Shown one piece after another: positions 28,010 to 36,027 of a stretch of 64,000 bases of DNA. The stretch lies in contig JBGCGC010000040.1 in NCBI GenBank assembly GCA_045110475.1, forward strand, positions 38,098 to 102,097. The letters run 5' to 3'. The notes beneath the pieces were generated by a model. The model saw only the letters and a list, made by a program, of their open reading frames with translations. It was not told the origin of the DNA and searched no databases. The stretch's first letter is position 1, and the number at the start of each line of letters is the position of its first letter. A program made the position numbers and the translations under genes. Source of the DNA: Granulosicoccus sp045110475. Its GTDB lineage: Bacteria; Pseudomonadota; Gammaproteobacteria; Granulosicoccales; Granulosicoccaceae.

Positions 28010-29163
28010 TGGACAGTCATCGGCCCTTACGGGTGCTTTTCTATGTTCAGCACCTGCTGGGAATTGGTCATTTAATGCGGGCAAGACGCATAGTGTCAGC
28101 GCTTCGGGATGACAGTATAGATGTCACCCTGGTGACAGGCGGTATGCCTTTGTCGGGATTCGAGCTTGCGGGCGTTCAGCAGATTGCGCTTCCACCCATG
28201 GCGGTTTCAAGTGCGGATTTTCGAACCCTGGTGGATGCATCTGATCAACCGATCGATGATGAATTCAGGAAAACCCGTTGTGACATGCTGCTTGATACCT
28301 ATCAGACAGTTCAACCTGATGTTGTTGTCCTTGAGGCTTTTCCGTTCGGGCGGCGACAGGTGCGCTTTGAGCTTTTACCGCTACTATCCGCTATTGAGTC
28401 GACCACCCCAAAACCATTTTTACTAGCCTCTATTCGGGATATTTTGCAGAAGCGTGTCAAGCCCGGGCGTGACGTTGACACCGCCAGGCTGGTGAACCAG
28501 CATTTCGACAAGGTGCTTGTTCATGGAGACCCCGAATTTGCAACGCTTGCATCGAGTTTCTCTTGTGCTGCCGACATTGCCGATCGCATTGTGTACACCG
28601 GTCTGGTTTGTGGACCAGAATCTGTCGCAAGCCATCGTCAATTCAGTGTTGTGGTATCGGCGGGTGGTGGTGCAGTTGGTGCAACCCTTGTGAGTGCGGC
28701 TATTGAGGCTTCGCGTGAATTATCCTGTGTCGACTCGTGGTGCGTTATCACCGGTCCGAATTTACCCGAAGAGCTTTTCCGGCAAATGCAACAATGTGCA
28801 CCGGCAAATGTTACTGTCGAGCGCTTTTGCACTGACTTCAGTGGTTTACTGGCAAACGCTCAGTTGTCCGTATCACAGGCGGGGTACAACACCGTCAGTG
28901 ACATACTGCAAGCCAGGTGTCGATCCGTACTGGTACCGTTTAGCTCGGGGGGGGAAACCGAGCAGGCAGCAAGGGCCGAGCGATTGAAAGAACTGGGATT
29001 GGCAAGCGTCGTATCAGAAGCGCAATTGAGCGCACGGAACCTGGCGTCAGCGATTCAGGCTGCGTTGTTGCAAGATCCGCTTTCTGCGCCTGTCTCCATC
29101 AACACAAATGGCGCAAAAACTACTGCCAGATTGCTTCGGAATCTTGTCAGTGAAAACGTGTGA
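28009..29163 (+). CDS. MurG-like GT-B glycosyltransferase (COG4671-type), copy 2
   Basis: A 384-residue relative of the 25552-26760 product. It shares VLFYVQHLLGIGHLMRARRI, VVVSAGGGAVG and ANAQLSVSQAGYNTVSDIL, which correspond to the same acceptor and donor loops. Sequence similarity outside these loops is moderate, so the two are divergent rather than recent copies. The ATG at 28009 overlaps the previous stop (TGATG); an ATG at 27991 six codons earlier is also possible. The deacetylase gene follows after 24 bases. Two paired transferases of one family suggest that two similar sugar additions are made. Confidence 0.82.
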   Translation: MDSHRPLRVLFYVQHLLGIGHLMRARRIVSALRDDSIDVTLVTGGMPLSGFELAGVQQIALPPMAVSSADFRTLVDASDQPIDDEFRKTRCDMLLDTYQTVQPDVVVLEAFPFGRRQVRFELLPLLSAIESTTPKPFLLASIRDILQKRVKPGRDVDTARLVNQHFDKVLVHGDPEFATLASSFSCAADIADRIVYTGLVCGPESVASHRQFSVVVSAGGGAVGATLVSAAIEASRELSCVDSWCVITGPNLPEELFRQMQQCAPANVTVERFCTDFSGLLANAQLSVSQAGYNTVSDILQARCRSVLVPFSSGGETEQAARAERLKELGLASVVSEAQLSARNLASAIQAALLQDPLSAPVSINTNGAKTTARLLRNLVSENV

Positions 29164-29187
29164 ATTGACGATTGGCTGGATTTTCGA

Positions 29188-29997
29188 ATGACATCTGAGT
29201 CTGTTGATAACAGTGGTGATCCGTGGGCGTTGCTTGATGCAGAGCTTGCTGCCTGGGCTGCTGGCACGCAAGTGGCGACGATGTGGTGGCGTGATGACGA
29301 TGCTGTGGCTCCAGGACAGAAACTGGACAAGCTTGTCGAAATGACAAGAAATACCGGTTTGCTGTTGGCTGTGATACCAGCACGTGCCCAGGAGCAACTT
29401 GCTTCGATGCTGGCAGTCAGCTCACATGTGCAGGTTGCCCAGCATGGGTATGCACACATCAACCATGCACCTCGAGGGCAGGGGCTTGGCGCGTGGGAAT
29501 TGGGATTGCATCGTGGGATGGATGCGGTGCTGTCAGATTTGCAAGCCGGTCGTGATCGACTTGAGGCGCTATTCGGTACGCTTTTTCTTCCGGTTGTTGT
29601 TCCGCCATGGAACCGGATCGCCCCGGAGTTGCTAGAACCGATCGCCGCAAGTAACTATCTAGGCGTCTCGGCTTTCGGGCCTTGTGAATCCATCAACGCA
29701 CCGTCGGGTCAGGCATCGTCGAGCCTGATCATCGCCAACGCTCATTGCGATCCGATTCGCTGGAAATCAGGGGCTGCCTTTGCCGGTGAAAGCAAGACAA
29801 TTTTGCAGCTTGTGGCTCACTTGCAGGCGCGCCGATCAGGGCTGGTAAGCGTCTCGGAGCACACAGGTTTTCTGACTCACCATATCGATCTGGATAACGC
29901 TGGCTGGGCTTTCTGCTCTCGCCTGACGGCGCTTGTCGAGTCTCACCCGGGGGCGCAATGGGTGTCTCCCGCCACTGTATTCGGAATCTCATCATGA
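29188..29997 (+). CDS. NodB-like polysaccharide deacetylase family protein (copy 2)
   Basis: A 269-residue deacetylase-fold protein, relative of the 17563-18303 product. It shares WWRDDDAVAP, AQHGYAHINH (metal histidines) and VVVPPWNRIAPEL, and ends LTHHIDLDNAGWAF where the other has LTHQLVHDEAAWHF. No signal peptide is visible. It should remove acetyl groups from a sugar on the cytoplasmic side. It is coupled to the GNAT gene by a four-base overlap, an attractive pairing of a deacetylase with an acyltransferase that could swap the group on an amino sugar. That pairing is inferred from position only. Confidence 0.84.
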   Translation: MTSESVDNSGDPWALLDAELAAWAAGTQVATMWWRDDDAVAPGQKLDKLVEMTRNTGLLLAVIPARAQEQLASMLAVSSHVQVAQHGYAHINHAPRGQGLGAWELGLHRGMDAVLSDLQAGRDRLEALFGTLFLPVVVPPWNRIAPELLEPIAASNYLGVSAFGPCESINAPSGQASSSLIIANAHCDPIRWKSGAAFAGESKTILQLVAHLQARRSGLVSVSEHTGFLTHHIDLDNAGWAFCSRLTALVESHPGAQWVSPATVFGISS

Positions 29998-30869
29998 GTG
30001 CGCAAGTTCGGCCAGCTGTATCTTGTGATATCGACCCAATCTGTTCACTGCTGCATGAGAAAATGAACAGCAGGATTCCTGTCAGTCGCTGGCGACAACT
30101 GATGAACTATCGCTGGCTTGATGAAAAACCGGACTTTGGACGCGTGGTCGAGTCGGACGGAAAAATTCTCGGCTTCTGTGGCATGGTATACGCAGACAGG
30201 ATGATTGGTGCTGATCAAAAAAGCCTTCGCCACGAGCGTATTGTGAGCATGAGCTCCTGGTATCTGGACAAGTCGTTGCGCGGTCAGGGGCTCGGGCGCG
30301 ATATGCTTTTATCCGCTATCGAGGATCCATCGCTCACCTACGCCACACTGACCAATTCGCGAAAGCCTCTGGGTATCGTGGAAGCACTGGGTTTCAGGGC
30401 GCTGGAGAATCATCGTTATGTCTGGCGAAAAACCGGTGCTGTTGATTCAGCCGTTTCGGTAACCGATAATCTGGCTACCATTCGCTCATCGGTTGAGGCA
30501 CAGCAACTTCAACTTCTGGACGACATGAGTGATTTACCCTTGGTACCCATGTTGCTGCAATCGCACGATAGACAAGCCTTGCTGTTTTTTTCGATTAAAT
30601 CCAAAGGTGCAGACGTCACCTGGTTTGATTTAATGTACTCCAGTGATCTTGAATTATTTGCTGATTGTGCTCAAGCTCTGGCTAATCGTCTGTTACCCGA
30701 TACACCCTCGGTGTTGGCCTCTGATGGTCGTTTCATCACAAAGCCGTCAGTCGGCGGGGTATACGAACCATTGCCGGTAGCGCGCTACTTTATCAGTAAT
30801 AGTGTGCTCCCTCATGAGCTTGATAATCTGTACAGCGAGCTGCAGTTGCTCGATCTGAAACTCGATTGA
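29994..30869 (+). CDS. GNAT-family N-acyltransferase
   Basis: A 291-residue protein. The GNAT core fills about residues 1-150: VRPAVSCDIDPICSLLHEKM, then MSSWYLDKSLRGQGLGRDML with the acyl-CoA pyrophosphate loop RGQGLG, then ATLTNSRKPLGIVEALGF. The remaining 140 residues, ending in LDNLYSELQLLDLKLD, have no recognised domain. The start overlaps the deacetylase stop (ATGA), and the DUF3095 gene starts 15 bases after its end. Members transfer an acyl group from CoA to an amine; here an amino sugar exposed by the deacetylase is a reasonable guess. Confidence 0.83.
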   Translation: MSAQVRPAVSCDIDPICSLLHEKMNSRIPVSRWRQLMNYRWLDEKPDFGRVVESDGKILGFCGMVYADRMIGADQKSLRHERIVSMSSWYLDKSLRGQGLGRDMLLSAIEDPSLTYATLTNSRKPLGIVEALGFRALENHRYVWRKTGAVDSAVSVTDNLATIRSSVEAQQLQLLDDMSDLPLVPMLLQSHDRQALLFFSIKSKGADVTWFDLMYSSDLELFADCAQALANRLLPDTPSVLASDGRFITKPSVGGVYEPLPVARYFISNSVLPHELDNLYSELQLLDLKLD

Positions 30870-30884
30870 ATCGCGGCAACACCT

Positions 30885-32066
30885 GTGGCTGAGAATTTTT
30901 TCAAAAGTATCCCCGAGGTCACCCAGTTCATGGGTGTCGTTGATGACAGGAACTTTTACCCTGTACCTGACGACTGGATTATTGTTGTTGCTGACATATC
31001 CAGCTCTACCGAGGCGGTGGTGGCTGGAAGGTACAAGGATGTGAACATGATAGGTGGCGCGGTCATCTGCGCCGTCCAGAATGCTACCGGTAATCGTGAC
31101 TGGCCGTTTGTGTTCGGTGGTGATGGCGCAACCTTGCTTGTGGAGCCACAGGTGCGGCAGGTAGTCGAAGAAGCACTTGTACGTACCCGTTCGCTTGCCA
31201 AGCACGATTTTGATCTCGATTTGAGAATAGGATTTGTACCGGTGCGCGTTGTACGTGCCGCAGGTACTGATGTTCTGGTTGCACGTCATGAGGTAGCGCC
31301 CGGTAATAACATTGCCATGTTTGGCGGCGGCGGCGTCGAGTTGGCTGATGAGCTGGTGAAGTCAGCTAGCTCCTGTGACGAATTTTGCTTATCTGATTAT
31401 TCGCTTCCCGGTCAGCCCGATTTAACGGGCTTGTCCTGTCGCTGGGAGCCACTGGTGAGTCAAAAAGGTCTCATCTTGTGCCTGTTGGTAAAGCCGCAGG
31501 CTGATGATTTCCTCCTTAAGCAGCGTGTTTTGTTGGAGTTCCTGTCGCAGCTTTCCAGTGTTATCGGCAAAGAGTTCGATCAGGCAAGCCCGGTCAATGC
31601 TGAGTCGATGCGACTCAACTGGCCACCCGCCGGTCTGGTCGCGGAGGCCAAAGCTACCCGTGCGGAAGGCTCTTTCATGGTTAAGCTTGTGAAGGTCACG
31701 ATCAATAGCCTGTTTCAGTGGGTGCTTGAACGCTTTGATCTTAGCGCTGGAGGGTATGACGCCAAAAACTATCGTGCTGAGGTCAGAAGCAATACCGATT
31801 TTTGTAAGTTCGACGATGTCCTTCGCATGGTGCTTGATTGTACCCCCGATCAAATCAAGCAGATTCGTCGTATTTTGAGTGAGATGCATGAACAGGGTAG
31901 TATTGATTTCGGCATTTTCGAAACCAGACAAGCACTGATGACCTGCCTTTTGTTTGACCTTGAATCCAGTGAGCATCTGCACTTCATTGATGGCGATGAG
32001 GGTGGATTCTGGTCTGCCTCCAAAGGACTGAAGTCCCAATTGATGTCCAGAGGCAAACAACCATGA
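30885..32066 (+). CDS. DUF3095 protein, cyclase-like fold
   Basis: A 393-residue protein of the DUF3095 family; its function is not established. Residues 32-42 read VVADISSSTEA, like the first metal-aspartate loop of class III nucleotidyl cyclases (D37). Residues 76-83 read VFGGDGAT (D80), like the second. A hydrophobic middle is followed by KLVKVTINSLFQWVLERFDLSAGGYDAKNYRAEV and a C-terminal region rich in helices. A role in nucleotide signalling or metal-dependent chemistry is inferred. The start is GTG 30885, 15 bases after the GNAT gene; YcaO follows 64 bases later. It may belong with the YcaO set or with the glycan block. Confidence 0.8.
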   Translation: MAENFFKSIPEVTQFMGVVDDRNFYPVPDDWIIVVADISSSTEAVVAGRYKDVNMIGGAVICAVQNATGNRDWPFVFGGDGATLLVEPQVRQVVEEALVRTRSLAKHDFDLDLRIGFVPVRVVRAAGTDVLVARHEVAPGNNIAMFGGGGVELADELVKSASSCDEFCLSDYSLPGQPDLTGLSCRWEPLVSQKGLILCLLVKPQADDFLLKQRVLLEFLSQLSSVIGKEFDQASPVNAESMRLNWPPAGLVAEAKATRAEGSFMVKLVKVTINSLFQWVLERFDLSAGGYDAKNYRAEVRSNTDFCKFDDVLRMVLDCTPDQIKQIRRILSEMHEQGSIDFGIFETRQALMTCLLFDLESSEHLHFIDGDEGGFWSASKGLKSQLMSRGKQP

Positions 32067-32130
32067 GCACCGCTTCCCTGAACCGTTCAAGCCTCTGCTG
32101 TCTGGTGTATTCCAAGTGAGATAGTGATAG

Positions 32131-33351
32131 ATGGAGGACAACAACAGCGCCGTGATCTATCGGGTGGGTACTCACAGAATCCGCACACCTGAAGAGACGC
32201 TGGCGCGTGTCGTCCCGCATATGTCGGCCATGGGTATTACCCGAATTGCAGACGTCACGGGCCTTGATACCCTCGGTATACCGGTCGTGATGGTATGCCG
32301 GCCCAACTCGCGTTCTGTGTCGCTATCTCAGGGTAAGGGGTACACGCTGGCTGCCGCTAGAGCATCAGGGCTGATGGAAAGTGTCGAGGGCTTTCACGCT
32401 GAGCACATGACCCGGCCGCTCCACATTGCATCGAAACGGGATATGCAAGGGTTTGCGAGCACGGTGGCTATCGAACAATTGCCACCCATGCGAGGCTCCT
32501 TGTTTCACGATGATTATCCCATCACCTGGGTTGAAGCCGACGATCTTCTTGGTTTACAGCCGCTGTGGCTACCTTACGAAATGGTGCACACAAACTATAC
32601 TGATCCAAGGCCATCCGGCAGTGGTTGTTTCCCGGCAAGCAGCAACGGACTTGCCTCCGGAAACACACTAGTCGAGGCAACGGTGCATGGCATTTGCGAA
32701 GTGATTGAGCGCGATGCAATATCACTCTGGCATCAGTCAGGCAAAGCTGATGTTGATCGCACATCTGTCGATCCGAATACCATCACAAGCCCGCTTGTTC
32801 AGGAAACGCTGGACAAGTTAACGCGTGTTGATCAGCAAACCTTCATTTGGGATATCACATCAGACACCCGTGTTGCTACCTACTTTTGTGTGATTGTTGA
32901 TCAGACATCTGGCACTCAGCATATAGGCGTGGGTTCAGGGACCCATTTGTCGAAGGAGGTTGCCCTTTTACGCGCCTTGCACGAGGCAGTACAGGTGCGA
33001 ACAACCTACATTGTAGGTGCGCGTGATGACATCAGGCCGGATGAATATACTCAGGAAGGCATCCGGGCAAAAAACGTATTTTTTGAAAACATCATTCGTC
33101 GATGTACATTCTCTTCGGATTATCCTCGCACGGCTGATCTGGATTCAGGCAACGTCGAAGAAGATCTTAAAATGCTACTGAGCTGTTTACGCCGCATAGG
33201 GCTCTCTCACGTACTGCGCGTCGATCTCTGCAAGCCCGAGTTTGATATTCCGGTTGCAAGAATTGTCATCCCTGGTCTTGAAGCTCCTCACGATGAGCAA
33301 AGCTATATTCCAGGGCCCAGAGCGCTGCGGATACGACAGGGTGCGCGATAG
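32131..33351 (+). CDS. YcaO-domain ATP-dependent peptide-backbone modifying enzyme
   Basis: A 406-residue YcaO protein. YcaO enzymes use ATP to phosphorylate a peptide amide oxygen, leading to azolines, or to thioamides when TfuA is present. Nucleotide-binding segments are seen in order: SLSQGKGYTL (65-73), ARASGLMESVEGFHAE (76-91) and EVIERDAISLWH (190-201, E190 and E193). SKEVALLRALHEAVQVR follows. The C-terminus is IVIPGLEAPHDEQ and lacks the PxPxP tail of azoline-forming YcaO enzymes. The next gene, encoding TfuA, overlaps the stop by one base (TAGTG). No ThiF-like or E1-like partner or flavin dehydrogenase is nearby. Thioamidation is therefore the leading guess; the substrate is not proved. 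Confidence 0.9.
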   Translation: MEDNNSAVIYRVGTHRIRTPEETLARVVPHMSAMGITRIADVTGLDTLGIPVVMVCRPNSRSVSLSQGKGYTLAAARASGLMESVEGFHAEHMTRPLHIASKRDMQGFASTVAIEQLPPMRGSLFHDDYPITWVEADDLLGLQPLWLPYEMVHTNYTDPRPSGSGCFPASSNGLASGNTLVEATVHGICEVIERDAISLWHQSGKADVDRTSVDPNTITSPLVQETLDKLTRVDQQTFIWDITSDTRVATYFCVIVDQTSGTQHIGVGSGTHLSKEVALLRALHEAVQVRTTYIVGARDDIRPDEYTQEGIRAKNVFFENIIRRCTFSSDYPRTADLDSGNVEEDLKMLLSCLRRIGLSHVLRVDLCKPEFDIPVARIVIPGLEAPHDEQSYIPGPRALRIRQGAR

Positions 33352-34478
33352 TGAATATCATTTTCGCAGGACCCACCATCAGCCACGCACATATCAGACA
33401 GCATCTGGATTGTGTTTGCCTGTCACCAGTCAGTCATGGTGATGTTCTGGCTGCCCTGGAGCAAGCACCCGACGCCATCGGTATCATTGATGGCTATTTT
33501 GAAGGGGTTCCATCGGTGTGGCACAAAGAGATTCTTTACGCGATGGATCAAGGCGTAACGGTGTACGGTAGCGCAAGCATGGGGGCTCTGAGAGCGGCTG
33601 AATTGTATGATTTTGGCATGGTGGGTGTGGGGCGGATCTTCGAACACTACCGAGATGGTCTATTGCAAGATGATGACGAAGTTGCCGTCGTACACGGGCC
33701 GCAAGAGACGGGCTTTCTCGCGGCTTCGGTGCCGATGGTAAACATACGCGCAACACTTGATGCGGCGCAGGATCAAGACATTATCGATGGGGTTAAAAAA
33801 TCAGCACTGCTGAGTAGTGCAAAGAGTACGTTTTACAAACAACGTAGCTGGAACAGCCTGCTACGTGCTGGCAGTGACATTTTTGCCGATAAGCTTGCGT
33901 ATGAGGCATTTGCTAGCTGGCTGACAGAACACAAGGTGGATCAGAAGCGAGATGATGCCATACAGATGCTGCAACTGATGAAGCAACCACAAGCCAGTGC
34001 TGCACCTGAGCAGGCCAGAAGTTTTTTTTTCCAGTGGACAAATCTCTGGGATATGGCTTTCAGTGAGCACCGGCAATCACAAAAAAACCAAATCCAACTA
34101 AATGAAGATGAGCTGATCGTACTTGATCAATTGCGCCAGCATTCTGAACTTTATCAGCGCTACCACGACAAGGCGTTGTTGAGTTGGGTGTGCAGAAACA
34201 CCGCTGACATAGCGGTTGATGAGCAGGCAGAAAAAGCGGCGTTTAATCAGTTTAGAGAGTACAACAGGCTCGATTCCAGAGGCCAGCTCATCGACTACAT
34301 GGAGAAATCAGCACTTAGCGAGGCTCGTTTGACCTCCTACCTCACCGATGCGGCCAGAGTTGATAGTGCCAGTCAGGCGGCGGGTGATCTCCAGCTGGAT
34401 ATTATTAAACAACTCAAGCTGGATGGGCAGTACTTGCGACTACTCGAATCGGCAGCGGCCCAAACTGGCCAAACGTAG
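33351..34478 (+). CDS. TfuA-like protein, partner of YcaO
   Basis: A 375-residue TfuA-family protein. The N-terminal TfuA core is intact: IIFAGPTISH, IIDGYFEGVPSVWHKEILYA, VYGSASMGALRAAELYDFGM and DDDEVAVVHGPQE. TfuA is required with YcaO for thioamide formation, probably by delivering sulfide. It was first named from the trifolitoxin system. Residues 180-375 are helical and charged, with no recognised motif. The GTG start overlaps the YcaO stop by one base, which fixes their partnership. An 82-base gap with a possible promoter separates it from the metallopeptidase gene. Confidence 0.92.
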   Translation: MNIIFAGPTISHAHIRQHLDCVCLSPVSHGDVLAALEQAPDAIGIIDGYFEGVPSVWHKEILYAMDQGVTVYGSASMGALRAAELYDFGMVGVGRIFEHYRDGLLQDDDEVAVVHGPQETGFLAASVPMVNIRATLDAAQDQDIIDGVKKSALLSSAKSTFYKQRSWNSLLRAGSDIFADKLAYEAFASWLTEHKVDQKRDDAIQMLQLMKQPQASAAPEQARSFFFQWTNLWDMAFSEHRQSQKNQIQLNEDELIVLDQLRQHSELYQRYHDKALLSWVCRNTADIAVDEQAEKAAFNQFREYNRLDSRGQLIDYMEKSALSEARLTSYLTDAARVDSASQAAGDLQLDIIKQLKLDGQYLRLLESAAAQTGQT

Positions 34479-34490
34479 CAAAGACCACTA

Positions 34491-34519
34491 TCGATTAATT
34501 ACTGCACAGTACTTATACT
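34491..34519 (+). promoter_or_regulatory. possible sigma70-like promoter before the peptidase gene
   Basis: TATACT (34514-34519) is a good -10 element. The -35 at 34491-34496 (TCGATT) is weak, with a 17-base spacer. It could start a transcript for the metallopeptidase and the repeat protein independent of YcaO and TfuA. A strong ribosome site, AGGGGAG, follows before the GTG at 34561. Confidence 0.3.
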
Positions 34520-34560
34520 AGTGTAGTGTGACCTTCAAACGCTAGGGGAGTCTTTTAGAC

Positions 34561-35988
34561 GTGGGAACCTTGTTCAGATTATTCCCTCAAGTGCCAACGG
34601 GTGAAGACAGCATGCCCGCAGAAATAGTGGAAGTGTCTTCACCACCCGGTAGCGTGGGGCCTGGGCCCAGTGACGATCGCATGTCCGTCATTTTTCCGGT
34701 ATACAAGGCTCAGGAATATGGCTTGCACAAGAATGCGGCAGGCTTTCCGTATGTCTACTTACCGCCCTGGGATGGGCCGATATACGAGCCCGCCATACCA
34801 GACCGGCATGGAAATTTTCTGCACTACGACGATACCGAAGACCCTCGCTTTCATGCAGCGCATACGTACGCATCCATACGATTTACGCTGGATGTCTGGG
34901 AAAGATATTATGGGCGTTCCATCCCTTGGTACTTCGAGGAGTATGCCGAGACTGCAGAGGTCGTTATCATTCCCGAGTTTGAAAACGCGCAGATAGGTCG
35001 CGGATTCATAGAAATCGGGTCCAACGTTAACAAGAAAGATGGGTCAGTCTCGCCATTTTCATTAAATTTCGATGTGATCGCTCATGAAGTTGGGCACGGG
35101 GTGCTGTTCTTCGAAGTGGGTGAGCCGGATCACGACAAGGAAACCGGAGAATATCTGGGTTTTCAGGAATCCAGTGCAGATATCGTGTCAATGATCGCCA
35201 TTCTGCACTTCGACTCCGTAGTCGATGAAGTGCTTGACGCTACCTCCGGCAATCTCTATCTGGCCAATCACCTAAATCGGTTTGCAGAGCTTTCGCCCGT
35301 AGAACAGATTCGTATGGCCTGCAATTCGTCGAAGTTGTCAGATTTTACGGCTGGCTGGAAAAGCTCGCATCGTTTGGGACAACCCTTGACGGGTGCGGTT
35401 TTCGATATCCTTGTTGATATCTTCCACGAAGAGCTTGTGCGGCTTGGGGCTATCTCCAACACACTGGAAGAAGTGTCAGACAGACTGGAGGGCTCGGCTG
35501 ACTATGAAGCCGAGTTGCAGGATGATTTTGAGCTTGCCTATGCTGCAGCACCCCACTTGTTTCGCGAAGCGCTGATATTTTCCCGTGACACTCTGGCTAT
35601 GTTGATGATTGGAACCTGGTCACGCCTGTCTCCAAACTACTTTCATTACACGGATGTTCACGAAGCGATGTTGCAGGCTGACAGGGCGCTTTTCGATAAT
35701 CGGTATCGCGACATCATCGATGTGAATTTTCTCTGGCGCGATATCGGCTCTGCAACAGTAGGGCCTCAATTGCCCAAGGAAAAGGATGATGAGCCCAGTC
35801 ATGTTGGGCACAAGGATAAAAAACACAAACTCAATGGGCTGAATGAGACGCTTCCTGGATGTGCTGAACAGGAAGATGGCGGCAAACCAGTCTGTTCGCA
35901 TCGCAGGGGCCCTGTCAAAGTGCCCTACGCCACGAGGTACCGAAAAGCGAGAGCAGAGGCTAATAACCCGCTATTATCTCAAGAGTAG
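34561..35988 (+). CDS. gluzincin-type zinc metallopeptidase (M4/M36-like fold)
   Basis: A 475-residue protein with the zinc-binding helix AHEVGHG (H175, E176, H179) and, 24 residues later, the glutamate helix FQESSADIV (E203, D207) that supplies the third zinc ligand in gluzincins. Upstream, HAAHTYASIRFTLDVWERYYG resembles the propeptide-to-catalytic border of thermolysin and fungalysin relatives. No signal peptide is seen, so the protein may act in the cytoplasm or be exported by an unusual route. The last 80 residues are charged and cysteine-bearing (GCAEQEDGG, CSHRRGP). The GTG start has a strong AGGGGAG site. The repeat-protein gene follows after 39 bases. Role in maturing that protein is inferred. 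Confidence 0.83.
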   Translation: MGTLFRLFPQVPTGEDSMPAEIVEVSSPPGSVGPGPSDDRMSVIFPVYKAQEYGLHKNAAGFPYVYLPPWDGPIYEPAIPDRHGNFLHYDDTEDPRFHAAHTYASIRFTLDVWERYYGRSIPWYFEEYAETAEVVIIPEFENAQIGRGFIEIGSNVNKKDGSVSPFSLNFDVIAHEVGHGVLFFEVGEPDHDKETGEYLGFQESSADIVSMIAILHFDSVVDEVLDATSGNLYLANHLNRFAELSPVEQIRMACNSSKLSDFTAGWKSSHRLGQPLTGAVFDILVDIFHEELVRLGAISNTLEEVSDRLEGSADYEAELQDDFELAYAAAPHLFREALIFSRDTLAMLMIGTWSRLSPNYFHYTDVHEAMLQADRALFDNRYRDIIDVNFLWRDIGSATVGPQLPKEKDDEPSHVGHKDKKHKLNGLNETLPGCAEQEDGGKPVCSHRRGPVKVPYATRYRKARAEANNPLLSQE

Positions 35989-36027
35989 AATTCTTTTATA
36001 TCTTCATGAATCAGAGGCTGAGAAACC

